From a virus, in the IMG/VR virus record IMGVR_UViG_3300035681_000025, positions 1 through 62,369 of that record: a stretch of DNA of 62,369 bases. One strand, given 5' to 3'. A program made the position numbers and the translations under genes. The notes beneath the pieces were generated by a model. It was not told where the DNA came from. It was given only the letters and a program-made list of their open reading frames with translations, and ran no database searches. Position 1 is the first letter of the stretch. Every line of letters begins with the position of its first letter. This document shows, one piece after another, positions 46,228-54,782 of the stretch.

Positions 46228-47466
46228 ATGAAACAATTAATTTCAGAAAAAGAAAGAATGAGAATTACAAATCTGTATGAGATTGTAACACCGATGGATT
46301 ATGTTATTTCTGACTGGTTATCACCAGATGAGAAATACGTAATTTTTTTAGATGAATTATATGATGTAATACAACAAAAGAAAATTGGAAATATTTGGGA
46401 AAATTTTGATAATTTTAAAATGTTTATTCAACATTCATTTGAAGTTTCAACTACAATACCACAACAAATAAAAGAAGAACTTTCAAATTTGATTAATTCT
46501 TTCGTCATTATAGAATCAACCCGAAATTTGTCCAAGCTTAAACCTATTTTTAAACAAATTTTAGAACAAGAAAACAAATATGGACTTCTAGGGGATTTTG
46601 GTAATTGGGCAAAAGATACTGCAACAAATGCTATTTCATCAACTACAGATTTTTTTAAAACAGGGTATGAAGGTCTTAAAAAAATGGGAATAGCAATATC
46701 TCAGGGTGAGTGGTCACAAGTAGTTGATTTATTAAAAAAGGGGTCATTATATGTGGCAAGACGTATAAGGGCGGCACTCTATAATCCAGTTGGATTAATT
46801 CTTGATGCTATTTTAGTTGCTTCTGGAGTTGGAGTCGGTCTAAAAATGTTACCTTGGGCGATAGTGGTTGGTCTAGATCTATATGAATTTGGGACTGGGA
46901 ATTATGAAGAACCCGATTTGAGTATGGGGTGGAGATTGTTATTCTTTGCGGTTGATTGTATGGGACTGGTTCTCCCCGCCTTAGCAGCAAAAGGGCCAAG
47001 AGTAATGATTAGAAATTTAATAAATAAATTTGGAAAAACTGATAAAGGATTACTAACGGCCATAAGACAATCGAAACCTTTACAATCTTTTTTTAAAGTT
47101 GTACTTGATAATATTAACAAAGTGTCAGGTCTTATGCAAAAATCGACTACATATCTGAAACAAAAATCACCAAAAATTTATAATTTTTTATCGGGCAGTT
47201 TGGGATTGTTAGATAGGTTTTTATTGAAACTTATTACTTTGATTAAATCCCTTTTAAAAGGGGTTGGTTTTGTACTTTCCGCTCCTGGAAAAATTACCAC
47301 AAAACTTGGTGGTGGAGGTAAAATAGGTGCGACAGCAAATACGTTTGTTCCTTTAGCTGGGTTGGGTACTTACCAACAAAATCAACAAAGGAATTATGAA
47401 GAAGATTTAGTTGACAAATTACAAAATAAATCAGTAGAATCAGAATATGATCCTAATCAAATTTAA
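46228..47466 (+). CDS. Probable inner-virion or membrane-active protein (412 aa)
   Basis: Leader MKQLISEKERMRITNLYEIV with I-S-E. From about residue 130 it is a series of amphipathic and hydrophobic helices (NPVGLILDAILVASGVGVGL, MLPWAIVVGLDLYEFG, LLFFAVDCMGLVLPALAAKG), a pattern typical of phage ejection or pore proteins. First of three genes spaced 4-9 bases apart. A role in injection or membrane insertion is inferred from hydrophobicity only. Confidence 0.5.
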   Translation: MKQLISEKERMRITNLYEIVTPMDYVISDWLSPDEKYVIFLDELYDVIQQKKIGNIWENFDNFKMFIQHSFEVSTTIPQQIKEELSNLINSFVIIESTRNLSKLKPIFKQILEQENKYGLLGDFGNWAKDTATNAISSTTDFFKTGYEGLKKMGIAISQGEWSQVVDLLKKGSLYVARRIRAALYNPVGLILDAILVASGVGVGLKMLPWAIVVGLDLYEFGTGNYEEPDLSMGWRLLFFAVDCMGLVLPALAAKGPRVMIRNLINKFGKTDKGLLTAIRQSKPLQSFFKVVLDNINKVSGLMQKSTTYLKQKSPKIYNFLSGSLGLLDRFLLKLITLIKSLLKGVGFVLSAPGKITTKLGGGGKIGATANTFVPLAGLGTYQQNQQRNYEEDLVDKLQNKSVESEYDPNQI

Positions 47467-47475
47467 TATAAAAAA

Positions 47476-48612
47476 ATGGAAAATCAAAACGCAAATTTAA
47501 TCAGAACGTATATCAATTTATTTGAATCATTAAATAAAACAATATCACTAAATGGTAAAAATTTTATTAATGAAACAAAGGCGATCACTAATTTAGCACG
47601 GGGGAAGAATATTGTGGGCCCAGAACTAGAGGGATTTTTGAAAACAATGAAACAAAACACGGGCACAAATAAACTATTAACAGATTTAAAAATAACAAAC
47701 GTAGATGACTTATTATTGGCAGTAAACCGTGGGAGTAAACAAGATAAGCGATTGTTAGGCACTTTAGAATTAACAATTCTTAAATCTAACACTTCTAACA
47801 CAAAATTAATTGATGCCGCCACATCTAGTTTAGTCAAAGACGGTAAATTTATAGAAAAATATACAAAATTTAAAAATCAAGGTCAACCACAACTAGAAGC
47901 CGCATTGAAACAAGCTGGTTATTCTGACCGTGCAATTACTAGTATTGTAAATAAATTCCAAACAAGTACAAAAGGAAGTCCAAGAGCATTCAATACAACA
48001 CCTCGTAATAAAAATAAAAAGGTTGCAATCGAAAAAACAAAATCTATTGTAAATAACCCAAACAATGCAAAGGTAATCGATGAAATTAAACTTGCGGTAG
48101 GTGAGGGTAAAGATTTAGGTAATGGTGTAAAAAAATGGACAATAGGTGATAAAGTTTTTGCTACTGTTATGGCTCTTGGTGGTATAGGTATTTTGTACGC
48201 TATTTTGTCTAGAAATGGAGATGGTAGTGATGTTGAATTAGAAAAACAAGACGGGACTCAATTGAATCCACCAGGCTCACCAAAAGCCACTCCATTAACC
48301 GATAACGAAGGTCCCAAAATAACGGAATTTACATGTAAAGTTCCTGGTGATAAAAATTATGCTTATACATTTAAGGACAATAATTGGTTTGCATTGAATC
48401 TTAAGAATAAACAAAGATTTAATTTGACATATTTACTTACTAGTGGATTTCCAGGATACAAAAAAACAATAGATGTTTTGGTAAAAACTTGTCCTACACA
48501 ACAACCTACCTCTGACTCTGAAGTTAAAATTCCATTCAGGAACGTAAAAGATGTATTCCCAACCCCGCAATTAACAAATAATGACCTTAGTCAATTCAAT
48601 GTAAATCAATAA
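47476..48612 (+). CDS. Probable virion protein with one membrane helix (378 aa)
   Basis: Begins MENQNANLIRTYINLFESLN. The N-terminal half is helical and Lys/Asn-rich, a single transmembrane segment (KVFATVMALGGIGILYAILS) sits near residue 235, and the C-terminus holds a small Cys-containing domain (ITEFTCKVPGDKNYAYTFKD). It lies between two probable inner-virion genes and may act with them. Confidence 0.5.
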   Translation: MENQNANLIRTYINLFESLNKTISLNGKNFINETKAITNLARGKNIVGPELEGFLKTMKQNTGTNKLLTDLKITNVDDLLLAVNRGSKQDKRLLGTLELTILKSNTSNTKLIDAATSSLVKDGKFIEKYTKFKNQGQPQLEAALKQAGYSDRAITSIVNKFQTSTKGSPRAFNTTPRNKNKKVAIEKTKSIVNNPNNAKVIDEIKLAVGEGKDLGNGVKKWTIGDKVFATVMALGGIGILYAILSRNGDGSDVELEKQDGTQLNPPGSPKATPLTDNEGPKITEFTCKVPGDKNYAYTFKDNNWFALNLKNKQRFNLTYLLTSGFPGYKKTIDVLVKTCPTQQPTSDSEVKIPFRNVKDVFPTPQLTNNDLSQFNVNQ

Positions 48613-48616
48613 GAAT

Positions 48617-49294
48617 ATGAATACTATAACAAAAAGTTTAAGAAAAAATATTAACGAAATCAAAGAAACTAAAAAAAATTTGATTATCGAACACTCTATC
48701 GTTCAGTCACGTTTAAAATTTGTACTTGAACAGAATTATAAAAGTGATCGTGAAAAGTCTATGTTTCTATTATCCGAAATGATTATCTTAGAAGAACAAG
48801 GATATGACTTAAGACAATTGAATGAACAATTTGATATATTTGGATTTTTGGGTAGTTTATTTGGTGGATCTGTAAGATCACTTCCAGAAGTTATAGGCGA
48901 GTATTTAGTTGATAAAGTTGCAAAATTATTAGGTATTAATAAACAAGATTATTTTTACAATGTTCTTAAAAGCGTCATTACAACTACAAAAATAACGGAT
49001 TATCCTAAACTTTTTACAAATTGTAGATTTTTAACTAATCAGATTGCTGATGGATTTATTGAAGCTGTTCTTACACAACAACAAGCTAAACGCGGTCTAG
49101 ACACGGGCGCTGGAGGATTTTTTCTAAATGCTTTAAGAAATTCTTTTATGAAAATAATAGCAGATCAAAGAGGTTCAGTAATCCAAAATTTGGAAGATGT
49201 ATTGTCAGATATAATTTGTGGTGCAGTATCTAAGTGGAAAGAAAATATTGTAAATTTAGGTAAGAGCATGGTAGGTAAAGTTGGCACCGCTTAA
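48617..49294 (+). CDS. Probable virion protein (225 aa)
   Basis: Begins MNTITKSLRKNINEIKETKK with LIIEHSIV and later FVLEQNYK, several (L/I)-x-E sites in the first 50 residues. It continues with MFLLSEMIILEEQGYDLRQL and FDIFGFLGSLFGGSVRSL, then helices and a Cys (IICGAVSKW). Third of the tight three-gene group. Its end overlaps the convergent HNH gene by 4 bases. Confidence 0.5.
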   Translation: MNTITKSLRKNINEIKETKKNLIIEHSIVQSRLKFVLEQNYKSDREKSMFLLSEMIILEEQGYDLRQLNEQFDIFGFLGSLFGGSVRSLPEVIGEYLVDKVAKLLGINKQDYFYNVLKSVITTTKITDYPKLFTNCRFLTNQIADGFIEAVLTQQQAKRGLDTGAGGFFLNALRNSFMKIIADQRGSVIQNLEDVLSDIICGAVSKWKENIVNLGKSMVGKVGTA

Positions 49295-49782
49295 AAAAAA
49301 TCTTTTTTAAACGTTTCCCATACATTTTCCAAACTTCTACCCGCTATTTCAGTGAAGAACTGCGGTTCATAAGGTTGTGAATTAAGTTTCATCTTAGATT
49401 GCTCCAAACTTTTATCACCTTTTTTAACATTACAACTGAAACATGATGTAACCATATTGGTCCAAGTATTAAGACCACCCTTTGATCTTGGTATGACATG
49501 GTCTATGGTTAGACTTTTTTTAGAACCACAATAGACACATTGGTGATTATCTCTAGCATAAATTCTGTGACGACTAATTTTGATTGGTTTTGTTCTAAAT
49601 TTAACATAATTTAACAGTCTAATTATGAGAGGTCGTACAAACTCACCCGAGGTGGTTAATATTTTTTCTATATTTTCTTTTAATACTTCAGCTTTCCCTT
49701 TCAAGACGAGTTTAACACTCTTCTGAAGAGAAGTTACATTTAATGGTGTAAAATCTGAATTCAACACTAAAACTTGATTCAT
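49291..49782 (-). CDS. HNH endonuclease (163 aa)
   Basis: The HNH core is RDNHQCVYCGSKKSLTIDHV, IPRSKGGLNTWTNMVTSCFS and CNVKKGD: zinc Cys pairs, His-Asn-His context and DHVIPRSKGG. The N-terminus (VLVLNSDFTPLNVTSLQKSV) matches bacterial and phage stand-alone HNH proteins of this type. Likely a homing or packaging-linked nuclease; no intron boundary is visible. Confidence 0.85.
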   Translation of the reverse strand: MNQVLVLNSDFTPLNVTSLQKSVKLVLKGKAEVLKENIEKILTTSGEFVRPLIIRLLNYVKFRTKPIKISRHRIYARDNHQCVYCGSKKSLTIDHVIPRSKGGLNTWTNMVTSCFSCNVKKGDKSLEQSKMKLNSQPYEPQFFTEIAGRSLENVWETFKKDFF

Positions 49783-49831
49783 CGTTTGACTTTTTACTGA
49801 AAAGTATTAATTTTTAATCAAAAATCAAATC

Positions 49832-50023
49832 ATGTCGTACTGTATTATTAAAATGGTAGAAATAAAAAATACCGATACAAATAAGAAAATTTTACCTGTT
49901 ATTCTCTTAGATAGTCAAGATGAAGTTTTGGAGTTTGAAAATTTAGATGAGGCTGAAAAATTTAGAGATTTATTACAATTAAATTCCGATTCAGGTCACA
50001 AATATTTAATTAAGAAAATCTAA
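49832..50023 (+). CDS. Small hypothetical protein (63 aa)
   Basis: Begins MSYCIIKMVEIKNTDTNKKI and contains LDSQDEVLEFENLDEAEKFR, a small alpha/beta fold. A later ATG at 49853 is possible. It ends 1 base before the DUF6915 gene and is co-transcribed with it. Confidence 0.5.
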   Translation: MSYCIIKMVEIKNTDTNKKILPVILLDSQDEVLEFENLDEAEKFRDLLQLNSDSGHKYLIKKI

Positions 50024-50024
50024 C

Positions 50025-50378
50025 ATGGCTCACCCAATTTTACATTCTAAATCTTCCGCAAAAAAATTCGGTGGTAAATGGGAGGATTATATTCATTTAC
50101 ACAATTGGTTGGATGAAACTAAATCCTGGGTCGGTCATTCAGTGCATAGGATGTTTAGACATCATAGTGAAGGGATTTTCGAAATGGAAAAAATTTTTGG
50201 AAGTTCATTTGTAAATAGTGATGAAAAAGTTGTGTATGTGAGATATGTTGGTGAACAACACGTTTTAGAAGATTGTTACAATTACATTCCAACAGCAAAA
50301 GAATGGATTGAAGCTATCAAAGCGGAAAAAAAACCAATGTGGTTTATTCGAACTGCCAAACTAGAATTGGAAGATTAG
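50025..50378 (+). CDS. DUF6915 family protein (117 aa)
   Basis: Sequence HPILHSKSSAKKFGGKWEDY, IHLHNWLDETKSWVGHSVHR, MFRHHSEGIFEMEKIFG, then VVYVRYVGEQHVLEDC. This order of His-rich segments and the conserved RYVGEQH match the DUF6915 family found in phages and bacteria. Function unknown; the His residues may bind metal. Confidence 0.7.
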   Translation: MAHPILHSKSSAKKFGGKWEDYIHLHNWLDETKSWVGHSVHRMFRHHSEGIFEMEKIFGSSFVNSDEKVVYVRYVGEQHVLEDCYNYIPTAKEWIEAIKAEKKPMWFIRTAKLELED

Positions 50379-50379
50379 A

Positions 50380-50386
50380 TATTTAT
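50380..50386 (+). promoter_or_regulatory. Late-type promoter motif TATTTAT
   Basis: TATTTAT followed by CAATATG; the ATG at 50391 is the next start. Confidence 0.5.
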
Positions 50387-50390
50387 CAAT

Positions 50391-51119
50391 ATGGCAGATA
50401 CAAAAAAAGGATTAACAAAACTTATTCAATGGTGGGGAACCAAATGTAATAAAGTAACAATTGAAGTTAACGAAGATTATGCTTTAGAATATACAGACAC
50501 ATGTGAATGTATCAACAAAAATGGAGAAAATACTACATTACGTCATCCGTTTCAAATACAAGAGGTAATAGATTTTCTCTGCGATGATATTCGTGATTTG
50601 CGTTCGACATTAGATGATTCTATCGATGTGAATGACCCATATATCAACAGATATAACTTAAATTTTGATTTTGATTCGAATAAATTTATTGTAAATGTAC
50701 AATATTCATTTAATAGTGAAGGCGAAGAAAAGATAGATGTACGATCTGTAGAAGAAAATGAGAGTTTAATTGAAATATTTAATGATCTTGAAAGAAATGG
50801 AGCACGTGGTATATGTCAAGTTGATTTTAATGGAAGTGGTGACTCTGGATATATTGAAGACAGTTTACTTGACTCTAATGGGCGTAGATTACAAGTACCT
50901 ACAGAATTGGAAAATGAATTATATGACTTTCTAGAAAATGAACATGGAGGGTGGGAAATTAATGAAGGGAGCTTTGGACAGTTTATGATTAATTTACCAA
51001 AAAAAGAAATCGAACTGTATTACACTGAAAATTTCGAAGAAAATGAGGAGACGGTTATTTATGAATCATCAATAGATGAATTAATCGACGAAATTAACTC
51101 AAAGGATGATGTTGATTGA
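50391..51119 (+). CDS. Tandem paralogue C, late protein (242 aa)
   Basis: Begins MADTKKGLTKLIQWWGTKCN; CECINKNGENTTLRHPFQIQ and NEGSFGQFMINLPKKEIELY are shared with the next gene, about half of residues identical by eye. Acidic and strand-rich. Each copy has its own late motif. Function unknown. Confidence 0.55.
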   Translation: MADTKKGLTKLIQWWGTKCNKVTIEVNEDYALEYTDTCECINKNGENTTLRHPFQIQEVIDFLCDDIRDLRSTLDDSIDVNDPYINRYNLNFDFDSNKFIVNVQYSFNSEGEEKIDVRSVEENESLIEIFNDLERNGARGICQVDFNGSGDSGYIEDSLLDSNGRRLQVPTELENELYDFLENEHGGWEINEGSFGQFMINLPKKEIELYYTENFEENEETVIYESSIDELIDEINSKDDVD

Positions 51120-51154
51120 TCTGTATGTTTACAAAATCAAACTTATTATTTAAA

Positions 51155-51161
51155 TATTTAC
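51155..51161 (+). promoter_or_regulatory. Late-type promoter motif TATTTAC
   Basis: TATTTAC followed by TAACATG; ATG at 51166. Confidence 0.45.
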
Positions 51162-51165
51162 TAAC

Positions 51166-51900
51166 ATGTCAGATCCAAAAAAAGCATTAATAAAACTCAT
51201 TCAATGGTGGGGGACCAAATGCATTGAAGTACAAATAAATGTGGGTGAGGAGGGTCGTTTGGATTTTTCCAATAAAGATAAATGTGAATGTATTAACAAA
51301 AATGGAGAAGATACCAAATTACGTCATCCGTTTCAAATAGACAGTGTAATAAAAATTTTATGTAAAGACATTCTTGATTTAGATCAAATAATGTATGACT
51401 CAATTGATGTTGAGGATCCAAATATATCAGAATATGAAGTATCTTTTAATTTTAAATCTAATAAATTTATAGTCGTAGGGAATTATAATTATTTCTATCT
51501 TAACGATTCGGTCTATAAAACAAAAGATTTTAGTAAATCTTCAGATACTCTTGAAATTTTTGAAGATTACACAGAAGCAGGACATACAGGAAAATGGATA
51601 GTAACATTCGATGGTTGGGGTGATACTGGTGAAATTCATGATATAATGACACAGCAAGATAAATCTATAGGTGTGTCCGCAAGTCTACAGGATTTACTTT
51701 ACGGAATGTTAAATAATGCAGCGTGGGGATGGGATCAAAACGAAGGAAGTACTGGTCATTTTTCGATAGATTTGGACTCAGCAAAAATTGCCTTAGAATT
51801 TCGAGAAAGACAAGAAATTTTTGAAGATGAAGTAATTTACGAAACAACTATAGATGAACTAATTAACGAAATTAGTGTCTATGATGACGGTGTCAACTAA
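51166..51900 (+). CDS. Tandem paralogue D, late protein (244 aa)
   Basis: Begins MSDPKKALIKLIQWWGTKCI and contains CECINKNGEDTKLRHPFQID and NEGSTGHFSIDLDSAKIALE, aligned with paralogue C along the full length. The divergence is concentrated in the middle. Its last 42 bases overlap the convergent lipoprotein gene. Confidence 0.55.
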   Translation: MSDPKKALIKLIQWWGTKCIEVQINVGEEGRLDFSNKDKCECINKNGEDTKLRHPFQIDSVIKILCKDILDLDQIMYDSIDVEDPNISEYEVSFNFKSNKFIVVGNYNYFYLNDSVYKTKDFSKSSDTLEIFEDYTEAGHTGKWIVTFDGWGDTGEIHDIMTQQDKSIGVSASLQDLLYGMLNNAAWGWDQNEGSTGHFSIDLDSAKIALEFRERQEIFEDEVIYETTIDELINEISVYDDGVN

Positions 51901-52230
51901 CTTTAAACGATTGTAATGGTCTTTCATCATCAAAATCAAACATTCTTTTTCTTTTTGTTTGATTATTTTTTCTTTGATTTTGACTTGGTTTTGAATTTTA
52001 ATTAAAGAGTCCGATTTGTTTTCATTATCCTCAGTTATTATCTTAATTTTTTCCACTTTAATTTCGATTTTGTCTAATACCTCGTTGATACTGTCCAAAT
52101 TTACTGTAGTAACATTTGTATCAATTACAATTGTAGAATCAATTTCTTCTAATTTAAATTCATAATTAGTTTTACCAAATTCTGTACAAGAGTAAGAAAA
52201 TAATATTATAAATAAAAATATTTTTTTCAT
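51859..52230 (-). CDS. Outer-membrane lipoprotein, spanin-like (o-spanin candidate, 123 aa)
   Basis: MKKIFLFIILFSYSCTEFGK is a lipoprotein signal. The rest is a long charged helix or coiled coil (EVLDKIEIKVEKIKIITEDN, QVKIKEKIIKQKEKECL). It overlaps by 4 bases the upstream membrane-anchored coiled-coil gene, the arrangement of two-component spanins that fuse inner and outer membranes at lysis. It is longer than most o-spanins, so the call rests on topology and pairing. Confidence 0.5.
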   Translation of the reverse strand: MKKIFLFIILFSYSCTEFGKTNYEFKLEEIDSTIVIDTNVTTVNLDSINEVLDKIEIKVEKIKIITEDNENKSDSLIKIQNQVKIKEKIIKQKEKECLILMMKDHYNRLKLVDTVIIDTNFVN

Positions 52231-52481
52231 TGCAAATCTTTGTCAATAACTGATAATATTCCTTGTGTTCTAGCTAAAGTGGAATCAGTCTTTCTTAATC
52301 GTTCTCTTAGTTGTTCTACATCCGTACTTAATTTTTCTACATTTGTTGAGCATTCTGTAATCCTCGATTGATAATTCATTTTGTTATCGATCCATAGATA
52401 TCCTACGACCAAAATCAAAATAAATTGGATGTATTTTAGGGGATCTTTAAGATAATCTTCAAAAGATAGTGGAATTTTCAT
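52227..52481 (-). CDS. Inner-membrane coiled-coil protein, spanin-like (i-spanin candidate, 84 aa)
   Basis: N-terminal helix PLKYIQFILILVVGYLWIDN spans the membrane; the rest is a coiled coil (CSTNVEKLSTDVEQLRERLR). Single N-terminal transmembrane helix plus periplasmic coiled coil is the i-spanin layout, and the lipoprotein gene overlaps by ATGA. A late-type TATTTATC motif lies at 52489-52496 on the minus strand. Confidence 0.55.
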   Translation of the reverse strand: MKIPLSFEDYLKDPLKYIQFILILVVGYLWIDNKMNYQSRITECSTNVEKLSTDVEQLRERLRKTDSTLARTQGILSVIDKDLQ

Positions 52482-53149
52482 ATACTTACGATAAATATCT
52501 AAAAATTAATTTTGTGCCATATCTAAATCATAATATACCTACAATCACATGTTTTATACGAAATGAGTTTTTATTCAATCATGAAAAAGGACATGGTGAA
52601 TTTACTCTAGCTGATGTTCATTCTGTTGCATCAATTGAAAAAAGAGTCCCTTTATTTGAATCTTTTTTAGAGAATGGTGTAAATTGGACTAGAAGACCAA
52701 TTCATGCATTTTGTTGGAAACAAGATGCCGAAAAACTCCCTTTAAGTGAACACATATATTGGGATTGTTTTAGTTCATACATAGACGTACAAGTAAGAGC
52801 CCGTTTGAGTGGTAAAAGTGCTGATTTAATTTCTATATCAGGTGTAAAAAGACAAGGTGTTTATCTATTTACATTGGATTGGTCATTTGAAAATAGATCT
52901 TTATTGGACACCAACTTTTCCGAAACCCCAGAACACAAATGTGGCCATGTTTTTAAAATGGATAATGGAAATTATTTCATATATCCAAACAATAGAATTA
53001 TATGGATAGATAATGCTTGGACATTTAATAGGATAGACAAAAATCCAGGGTATAAAATCGATATGAATATTTATTCAATAGAAAATAAAACAAATTTCGA
53101 AACAGATTATCAATATTTTACAGAATTTTCTAAGAAATCAGATATTTAA
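52469..53149 (+). CDS. Hypothetical late protein (226 aa)
   Basis: The frame opens at a GTG (52469) overlapping the divergent gene; the true start may lie slightly downstream. Beta-rich, aromatic sequence (YLKINFVPYLNHNIPTITCF, HIYWDCFSSYIDVQVRARLS, NRIIWIDNAWTFNRIDKNPG) suggests a structural or receptor-binding fold. No family assigned. Confidence 0.45.
   Translation: MEFSYTYDKYLKINFVPYLNHNIPTITCFIRNEFLFNHEKGHGEFTLADVHSVASIEKRVPLFESFLENGVNWTRRPIHAFCWKQDAEKLPLSEHIYWDCFSSYIDVQVRARLSGKSADLISISGVKRQGVYLFTLDWSFENRSLLDTNFSETPEHKCGHVFKMDNGNYFIYPNNRIIWIDNAWTFNRIDKNPGYKIDMNIYSIENKTNFETDYQYFTEFSKKSDI
52489..52496 (-). promoter_or_regulatory. Late-type promoter motif TATTTATC (minus strand)
   Basis: Eight bases upstream of the spanin-like ATG at 52481, within the overlapping start region of the divergent gene. 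Confidence 0.45.
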
Positions 53150-53168
53150 ATGAAACGAATATTCGGGA

Positions 53169-53798
53169 ATGAATTGGATAAATATTATTACCACATTAAT
53201 CACATCAACTACATCGATTATTGTGGCACTTATTGCCGCTGGTTTTTTCAAAACCTTATTTGAAAGAAATAGAGAAAAGAAAACACAAGGAAAACTTTTA
53301 AAACAAATTCAACAAGACGAAGTTGTTCATTTCACACTTAAAGAATTGAGAAGGAAATACAACGCTGATAGAATTTATATTATGCAGTTTCACAATGGAG
53401 GAATGTTTTATACACAAGCTCCGATGCAAAAAGTGTCAATAACCTTCGAAAGGTGTTCAGATGGTTTAGAAAGAATGTTCGAAAGATTCCAGAATGTATT
53501 TGTCTCCCATCATACTTGGTACATATCTGAAACTATAAATATGTCTATGTTTTCTAGTAATATAGAAGAGGATATTAGAGATTTACCGACTAGAAGTTTA
53601 TTTAAGAACTTCGGAAATTATGCACTCTGCTCAGTACCTATTTATGATCTCAATAACAATCTTATAGCATTATTCTCATTATCTTGGGTTTTTTCAGAGA
53701 TACCAAGTGAAATATTAAACAATGATAAATTCGATGATTTGTTCAAGAAAACTTTATTGGACGAAGCAAATTCACTAAAAACATATTTATTGACATGA
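53169..53798 (+). CDS. Membrane-anchored GAF-like protein (209 aa)
   Basis: N-terminal helix IITTLITSTTSIIVALIAAG anchors it in the inner membrane, followed by a basic linker. The cytoplasmic domain has RRKYNADRIYIMQFHNGGMF, VSITFERCSDGLERM and YALCSVPIYDLNNNLIALFS, resembling GAF domains as found in a widespread phage/bacterial family. It may sense a small molecule. Overlaps the M23 gene by 4 bases (ATGA). Confidence 0.55.
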   Translation: MNWINIITTLITSTTSIIVALIAAGFFKTLFERNREKKTQGKLLKQIQQDEVVHFTLKELRRKYNADRIYIMQFHNGGMFYTQAPMQKVSITFERCSDGLERMFERFQNVFVSHHTWYISETINMSMFSSNIEEDIRDLPTRSLFKNFGNYALCSVPIYDLNNNLIALFSLSWVFSEIPSEILNNDKFDDLFKKTLLDEANSLKTYLLT

Positions 53799-54415
53799 TT
53801 TTGTTTCCTTTAGAAAATGAACAACCAATAAGGCGTCATCATGGAGGTGAGGTACATGAGGTTGATTTTGAAACACCAGTAGGTAGTAAAATTATAGCTT
53901 CTCTAGATGGTACTGTTGTACAAGTAAAATCAAATAATGGAGACTGTGGTAATACCTTAGTGACTAAACATATCATAGGCACAGATACTTACACTTTAGG
54001 TTATTGTCATTTATCTAAATTTAACGTTAATCAAGGTCAACAAATAAAACAAGGAGATATTTTGGGTCTTACTGGTGGAGAACGTGGTGCTTTTGGAGCT
54101 GGAAATAGTGAAGGGCCTCATCTTCATTTCACTGTTAAAAAAAATGGAAGTCCATACCCTGTAAAAAACTTTTTGTCGACCGCAACAGTAGGATCTCCTA
54201 ACACCGATACAAATAAACCGAAAGATAAGGAACCAAAACCACCAAAAAAAGGTGAAATTACTGCTGACCCAATTGCCGCAATGTATAAAAACTATTTCAA
54301 AGCTACGACTTTTCCAGCGATAGCCGCGTCATTACCAGGTTTTGTTAATTCATCGATTGAAAAAAAAGAAAATCGAATTGTCGAAGAAATAAAAAGAATC
54401 AAAAAATTAATGTAA
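53795..54415 (+). CDS. M23-family (LytM) peptidase (206 aa)
   Basis: RRHHGGEVHEVDFETPVGSK holds the first zinc His and Asp, DTYTLGYCHLSKFNVNQGQQ the central strand, and SEGPHLHFTVKKNG the HxH motif; together this is a complete M23 active site. No signal peptide. A Pro/Lys-rich linker and a basic helical tail (EKKENRIVEEIKRIKKLM) follow the domain. Cleaves peptidoglycan cross-bridges; a virion or lysis role is likely. A terminator follows. Confidence 0.85.
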   Translation: MILFPLENEQPIRRHHGGEVHEVDFETPVGSKIIASLDGTVVQVKSNNGDCGNTLVTKHIIGTDTYTLGYCHLSKFNVNQGQQIKQGDILGLTGGERGAFGAGNSEGPHLHFTVKKNGSPYPVKNFLSTATVGSPNTDTNKPKDKEPKPPKKGEITADPIAAMYKNYFKATTFPAIAASLPGFVNSSIEKKENRIVEEIKRIKKLM

Positions 54416-54420
54416 AAAAA

Positions 54421-54453
54421 AAGTCCGAGGTGTCTCGGACTTAGTTGATTTTT
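54421..54453 (+). terminator. Rho-independent terminator
   Basis: AAGTCCGAG-GTGT-CTCGGACTT followed by an AT-rich run ending in TTTTT, directly after the M23 gene. Confidence 0.85.
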
Positions 54454-54464
54454 CAAGTTAATTT

Positions 54465-54623
54465 TTATTCAGTAACTTGAGTGGAATCATTTACGACTGC
54501 AGTTGTATCGACAACTTCAGTAGTTTCTTCAACAGCTGTTTCTTCAACAGTTGTTTCTTCGGTTGCTTCTTGACAAGAGACAAGAGCGGTGGCAATCAAT
54601 GCCAAGAAAAGTAAGTTTTTCAT
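54465..54623 (-). CDS. Small Thr/Glu-rich lipoprotein (52 aa)
   Basis: MKNLLFLALIATALVSCQEA is a lipoprotein signal with lipobox L-V-S-C. The mature part is an acidic low-complexity repeat (TEETTVEETAVEETTEVVD), a flexible surface tether. A full TTG-N19-TATATTTA promoter lies upstream (54644-54673). Too short for the usual length cut-off, but signal, promoter and terminator context support it. Possible superinfection-exclusion lipoprotein (inference). Confidence 0.7.
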   Translation of the reverse strand: MKNLLFLALIATALVSCQEATEETTVEETAVEETTEVVDTTAVVNDSTQVTE

Positions 54624-54643
54624 ATTTAATTTTGTTTATGATG

Positions 54644-54673
54644 TAAATATACACACAAAAATAAATTAATCAA
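54644..54673 (-). promoter_or_regulatory. Early promoter TTG-N19-TATATTTA
   Basis: TTG at 54671-54673, 19-base spacer, TATATTTA at 54644-54651 on the minus strand, 21 bases from the lipoprotein start. Confidence 0.7.
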
Positions 54674-54771
54674 TAATGTGTCTAAAAAAAAATATTTTTT
54701 AATTATTAGTGTATATTATTTTGGGCACTATTAATAATTTTAAAAATTTTGAAAAATTCCAAAATTACAGA

Positions 54772-54777
54772 TATTTA
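54772..54777 (+). promoter_or_regulatory. Late-type promoter motif TATTTA
   Basis: ATATTTAAGG shortly before the ATG at 54783; weaker form of the motif. Confidence 0.35.
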
Positions 54778-54782
54778 AGGAT

